This document shows, piece after piece, positions 61,578-64,000 of a DNA stretch of 64,000 nucleotides. This stretch comes from Niastella sp966212235 (GTDB lineage: Bacteria; Bacteroidota; Bacteroidia; Chitinophagales; Chitinophagaceae). The stretch is taken from the NCBI GenBank assembly GCA_966212235.1, contig CBIHPP010000014.1, forward strand, positions 1 to 64,000. Reading direction: 5' to 3'. A model generated the notes under the pieces. The model was not told the DNA's origin. It saw nothing but the letters and a program-made list of their open reading frames with translations, and did not search any database. How positions within the stretch are numbered: position 1 is the first letter of the stretch; the number at the start of each line of letters is the position of its first letter. A program made the translations under genes and the position numbers.

Positions 61578-64000
61578 ATGCCTTACAGTATGAAAGCGTT
61601 GTCTACCCTGGTCAAAAAGCGCCGTTGGCGGTTTTTGCAGTATGTTCATTTAGCTATTTTGTTTTGTTTATTTTCCGCTACGCATGCGCAGGTGAGCCCC
61701 AGTGTTCCGGCTACCACTGCGCAACACACCAAGCAGGTGATCGGGTACATTACCCAATGGGATGCCTGGAAAGAAGTAGCGAATGTGGTTCCCAAGGGCG
61801 GCTTTAATCATTTGAATGTCGATTATTCCCAATACACCATTTTGAACTTTTCTTTCTTTGGCGTTGCCAAGGACGGTTCCTTACATAGTGGTGATTTTCG
61901 TAATAAAAGCATTTACCAGGTAGGCGCGGTACAGGAACCGGCTGCTCTGTTGAATGAAGATATTTACAGCAGCTGGGATCTGTACCTGTTATATGGTGAA
62001 CTGGAAACCCTGTATTATATCTCCGATGGCAGTTATGCCTATAGCCTGGGTTATCGCAACGAAGGCGGTGGCTGGAAAAATGTAAACACCGGCAAGACCG
62101 GATCATTTCCTTTGGCGGTTCATAAACAGGGCGGCGCTCCCGGCCTTATTGAACTCGCTCATTCAAAAGGCGTGAAAGTAATGGCCTCTGTAGGCGGATG
62201 GAGCATGTGTAAACATTATCCCGAAGTAGCAGCTGATGCCGCCAAGAGAGCGAAGTTTGTGGCCAATTGTAAAGATCTGATCGCGATGGGTTTCGATGGC
62301 ATCGATTTCGACTGGGAATATCCCAACGATCCTGGTATGAACATCGAGCATTACGGCGCGGTTGACTTTAACAACTTTGCTACGCTGCTCGAAGAAGTAC
62401 GTGCAGCGATCGGCAGCAGCAAACTGATGACTTCCTGCTTTTCTGCAGTGCCTGCCAAATTACAGGGTTTCAACTGGACCCGCATGAACGCCGTGCTCAA
62501 CTACATGAACATGATGACGTATGACTATAACGGTGGTTGGAGCAACAAGGCGGGACACAATGCACCATTGTACGATTATCCCGGTATGGAGTATCCCGGT
62601 TTTTCGCTCAATGGTACCGTGCAGGGTATTCGTAACCTCGGTATTAATATGAGCAAGGTTACCCTGGGCGCTCCTTTTTATGGAAGAGGTGTGGTGACCA
62701 GCGGAGCTGCTGCGGTGAACGGCGCTACTGTAAAAAGGGCGGAAACTGTTCAACCCGACGGACCCATTCAAACCTGTGCAGATTATACCAACTGGGCTAA
62801 GGACCTGTGGGATGGTACGCCTTCTTACAGCTACATTCTGCAAACGACCGGCAGTGGTTCGGGCTGGACGGAATACTGGGATGATAATGCCAAGGTGCCT
62901 TATAAAACGAAAGGAAATTATTTCCTGAGTTATGATAACGAAAGATCTATTGAAGCGAAAGCGCAATTCATAAAAGACCAGGGACTGGCTGGTGTTATTG
63001 TATGGCAAGTGTACGCCGATATGACGGATATGACCAGCAGCACCGTGGCAAAAGGAAAACTGATCTTTTGTCCGAACACCAAATCAAAACTGGTAAACAA
63101 GATCAACCAGGTGTTTGCCAATGGCAGCACCGGTAACGTGGCGCCAACGGTGTCAATCACTTCACCTGCTAATAACAGCAGCTTCACGGCACCGGCCAGC
63201 ATTACGTTGACCGCCACCGCATCAGACGCCGATGGCACCATTTCAAAAGTGGAGTTCTTTAATGGCGGTACATCTATTGGTACAGCTACATCAGCACCAT
63301 ATACTGTTGCCTGGAACAATGTATCTGCCGGCAGCTATTCAGTAACGGCAGTAGCTACTGATAATGGAGGCGCAACTACTACTTCATCAGCAGTCGCATT
63401 GACCGTTAACGGAAACACAGGTGGTAACACCGGAAAAGTGATTGTAGGGTACTGGCATAACTGGGGTTCTACTACCGGCACACCGCCATACATCCGCTTG
63501 CGCGATGTGAATCCTAAATTCAATGTCATTCAAATAGCCTTCGGGGTTACCTCAGGCGATCAGGCTACTGTTACCTTCACGCCAGAAGGCACCACGGTAG
63601 CTGACTTCAAAGCTGATATTGCCACGCTGCAATCACAGGGCAGAAAAGTACTGTTATCATTGGGTGGTGAAAACGGCATCCTGGTGTTAGGTACTGCCGC
63701 CGCAAAAACAGCGTTCGTAAATTCAATGAAGTCGTTGATGGACCAATATAACTTCGATGGGTTTGATATTGACCTCGAAGGTGGTTCAAACCTGGTACTC
63801 AACACCGGTGATAATAATTTTATGAGTCCCACTACACCTAAAGTAGTGAACCTGATCGCCGGTATAAAAGAGATCATCAGTTATCGCAAAGGACTGGGTA
63901 AAGATTGCTGGCTGACCATGGCTCCTGAAACGTATTATGTTCAGGCGGCCTATGCATCAACCTATTCACCATTGGTGGGCGCTTACCTGCCATTGATCTA
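61578..64000 (+). CDS. Multimodular chitinase with two GH18 domains (partial, runs off the window)
   Basis: At least 807 residues are encoded from ATG 61578, with no stop to the window end. An N-terminal basic segment and hydrophobic stretch (FLQYVHLAILFCLFSATHAQ) form a signal peptide ending near residue 38. First GH18 domain: about 52-500, with MASVGGWSMCKHYPEVAADA and MGFDGIDFDWEYPND, catalytic glutamate E247, and an insertion typical of exo-type chitinases. Ig-like module: about 515-605 (VSITSPANNSSFTAPASITL), close to that in the metalloprotease. Second GH18 domain: from about 612, with LLSLGGENG and YNFDGFDIDLEGG (E734). The layout recalls the T9SS-exported ChiA of Flavobacterium johnsoniae. 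The C-terminus, where a T9SS domain is expected, is outside the window. Confidence 0.94.
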   Translation, partial: MPYSMKALSTLVKKRRWRFLQYVHLAILFCLFSATHAQVSPSVPATTAQHTKQVIGYITQWDAWKEVANVVPKGGFNHLNVDYSQYTILNFSFFGVAKDGSLHSGDFRNKSIYQVGAVQEPAALLNEDIYSSWDLYLLYGELETLYYISDGSYAYSLGYRNEGGGWKNVNTGKTGSFPLAVHKQGGAPGLIELAHSKGVKVMASVGGWSMCKHYPEVAADAAKRAKFVANCKDLIAMGFDGIDFDWEYPNDPGMNIEHYGAVDFNNFATLLEEVRAAIGSSKLMTSCFSAVPAKLQGFNWTRMNAVLNYMNMMTYDYNGGWSNKAGHNAPLYDYPGMEYPGFSLNGTVQGIRNLGINMSKVTLGAPFYGRGVVTSGAAAVNGATVKRAETVQPDGPIQTCADYTNWAKDLWDGTPSYSYILQTTGSGSGWTEYWDDNAKVPYKTKGNYFLSYDNERSIEAKAQFIKDQGLAGVIVWQVYADMTDMTSSTVAKGKLIFCPNTKSKLVNKINQVFANGSTGNVAPTVSITSPANNSSFTAPASITLTATASDADGTISKVEFFNGGTSIGTATSAPYTVAWNNVSAGSYSVTAVATDNGGATTTSSAVALTVNGNTGGNTGKVIVGYWHNWGSTTGTPPYIRLRDVNPKFNVIQIAFGVTSGDQATVTFTPEGTTVADFKADIATLQSQGRKVLLSLGGENGILVLGTAAAKTAFVNSMKSLMDQYNFDGFDIDLEGGSNLVLNTGDNNFMSPTTPKVVNLIAGIKEIISYRKGLGKDCWLTMAPETYYVQAAYASTYSPLVGAYLPLI

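Overview
The window is a stretch of a Bacteroidota chromosome, most likely from the Chitinophagaceae (Niastella/Chitinophaga-like). The signs are two SusC/SusD pairs, secreted enzymes ending in a type IX secretion (T9SS) sorting domain, promoters of the TTTG-N19-21-TAnnTTTG type, Bacteroidota-style dispersed palindromes and low-complexity intergenic repeats, and a large set of glycoside hydrolases. The lineage is inferred from gene content, not from a marker gene.

Layout. 1-4.6 kb is an accessory region: the C-terminal remnant of an FtsX/MacB-like permease, two degenerate arrays with an exact 21-bp period (about 421-716 and 1551-1890) flanking a frameshifted small secreted-protein gene, a protein with an RteC-like C-terminus preceded by 11-bp iterated motifs, and a small fibronectin-III-like protein. 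4.7-11.1 kb is a probable defence pair: a DUF1016/YhcG PD-(D/E)XK nuclease with an unusual C-terminal extension, then a 1493-residue SF1 helicase fused to a Vsr/DUF559-like nuclease. 11.1-22.8 kb is a glucuronoxylan utilisation locus. lacI, GH67, an SDR, GH115 and GH10 lie on the minus strand, divergent from an acetylesterase and uxuA; together they would deacetylate and cut xylan, release (methyl)glucuronate by two routes and feed it into the mannonate branch. 22.8-31.9 kb holds an LtaS-like phosphotransferase, a PAP2 phosphatase, a GH89 alpha-N-acetylglucosaminidase, a small hypothetical gene and a PL11 rhamnogalacturonan lyase.

32.0-40.7 kb is a minus-strand operon SusC-SusD-arylsulfatase-41-residue membrane peptide-sterol desaturase family protein, with a structured leader containing a 26-codon ORF. 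41.1-43.4 kb holds an exported MTA/SAH-type nucleosidase and a purine permease. 43.5-48.2 kb is a second SusC/SusD pair. 48.9-51.6 kb is a Crp-family regulator followed by an exported FAD-dependent oxidoreductase. 51.6-52.5 kb holds a SHOCT protein and a 38-residue membrane peptide. 52.6-64 kb encodes secreted degradative enzymes (metalloprotease, GH18, two tandem GH16) that share beta/gamma-crystallin-like, CBM6-like, Ig-like and T9SS modules, plus the start of a double-GH18 chitinase that runs off the window. This last block looks aimed at chitin and beta-glucan, such as fungal cell walls.

The most unusual items are the two 21-bp arrays, the palindrome duplicated inside the DUF1016 gene, the sulfatase/desaturase operon with its untracked small ORF, and the SusC leader. 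I recognised no rRNA, tRNA, CRISPR array or intact transposase, but tRNA recognition by eye is imperfect.
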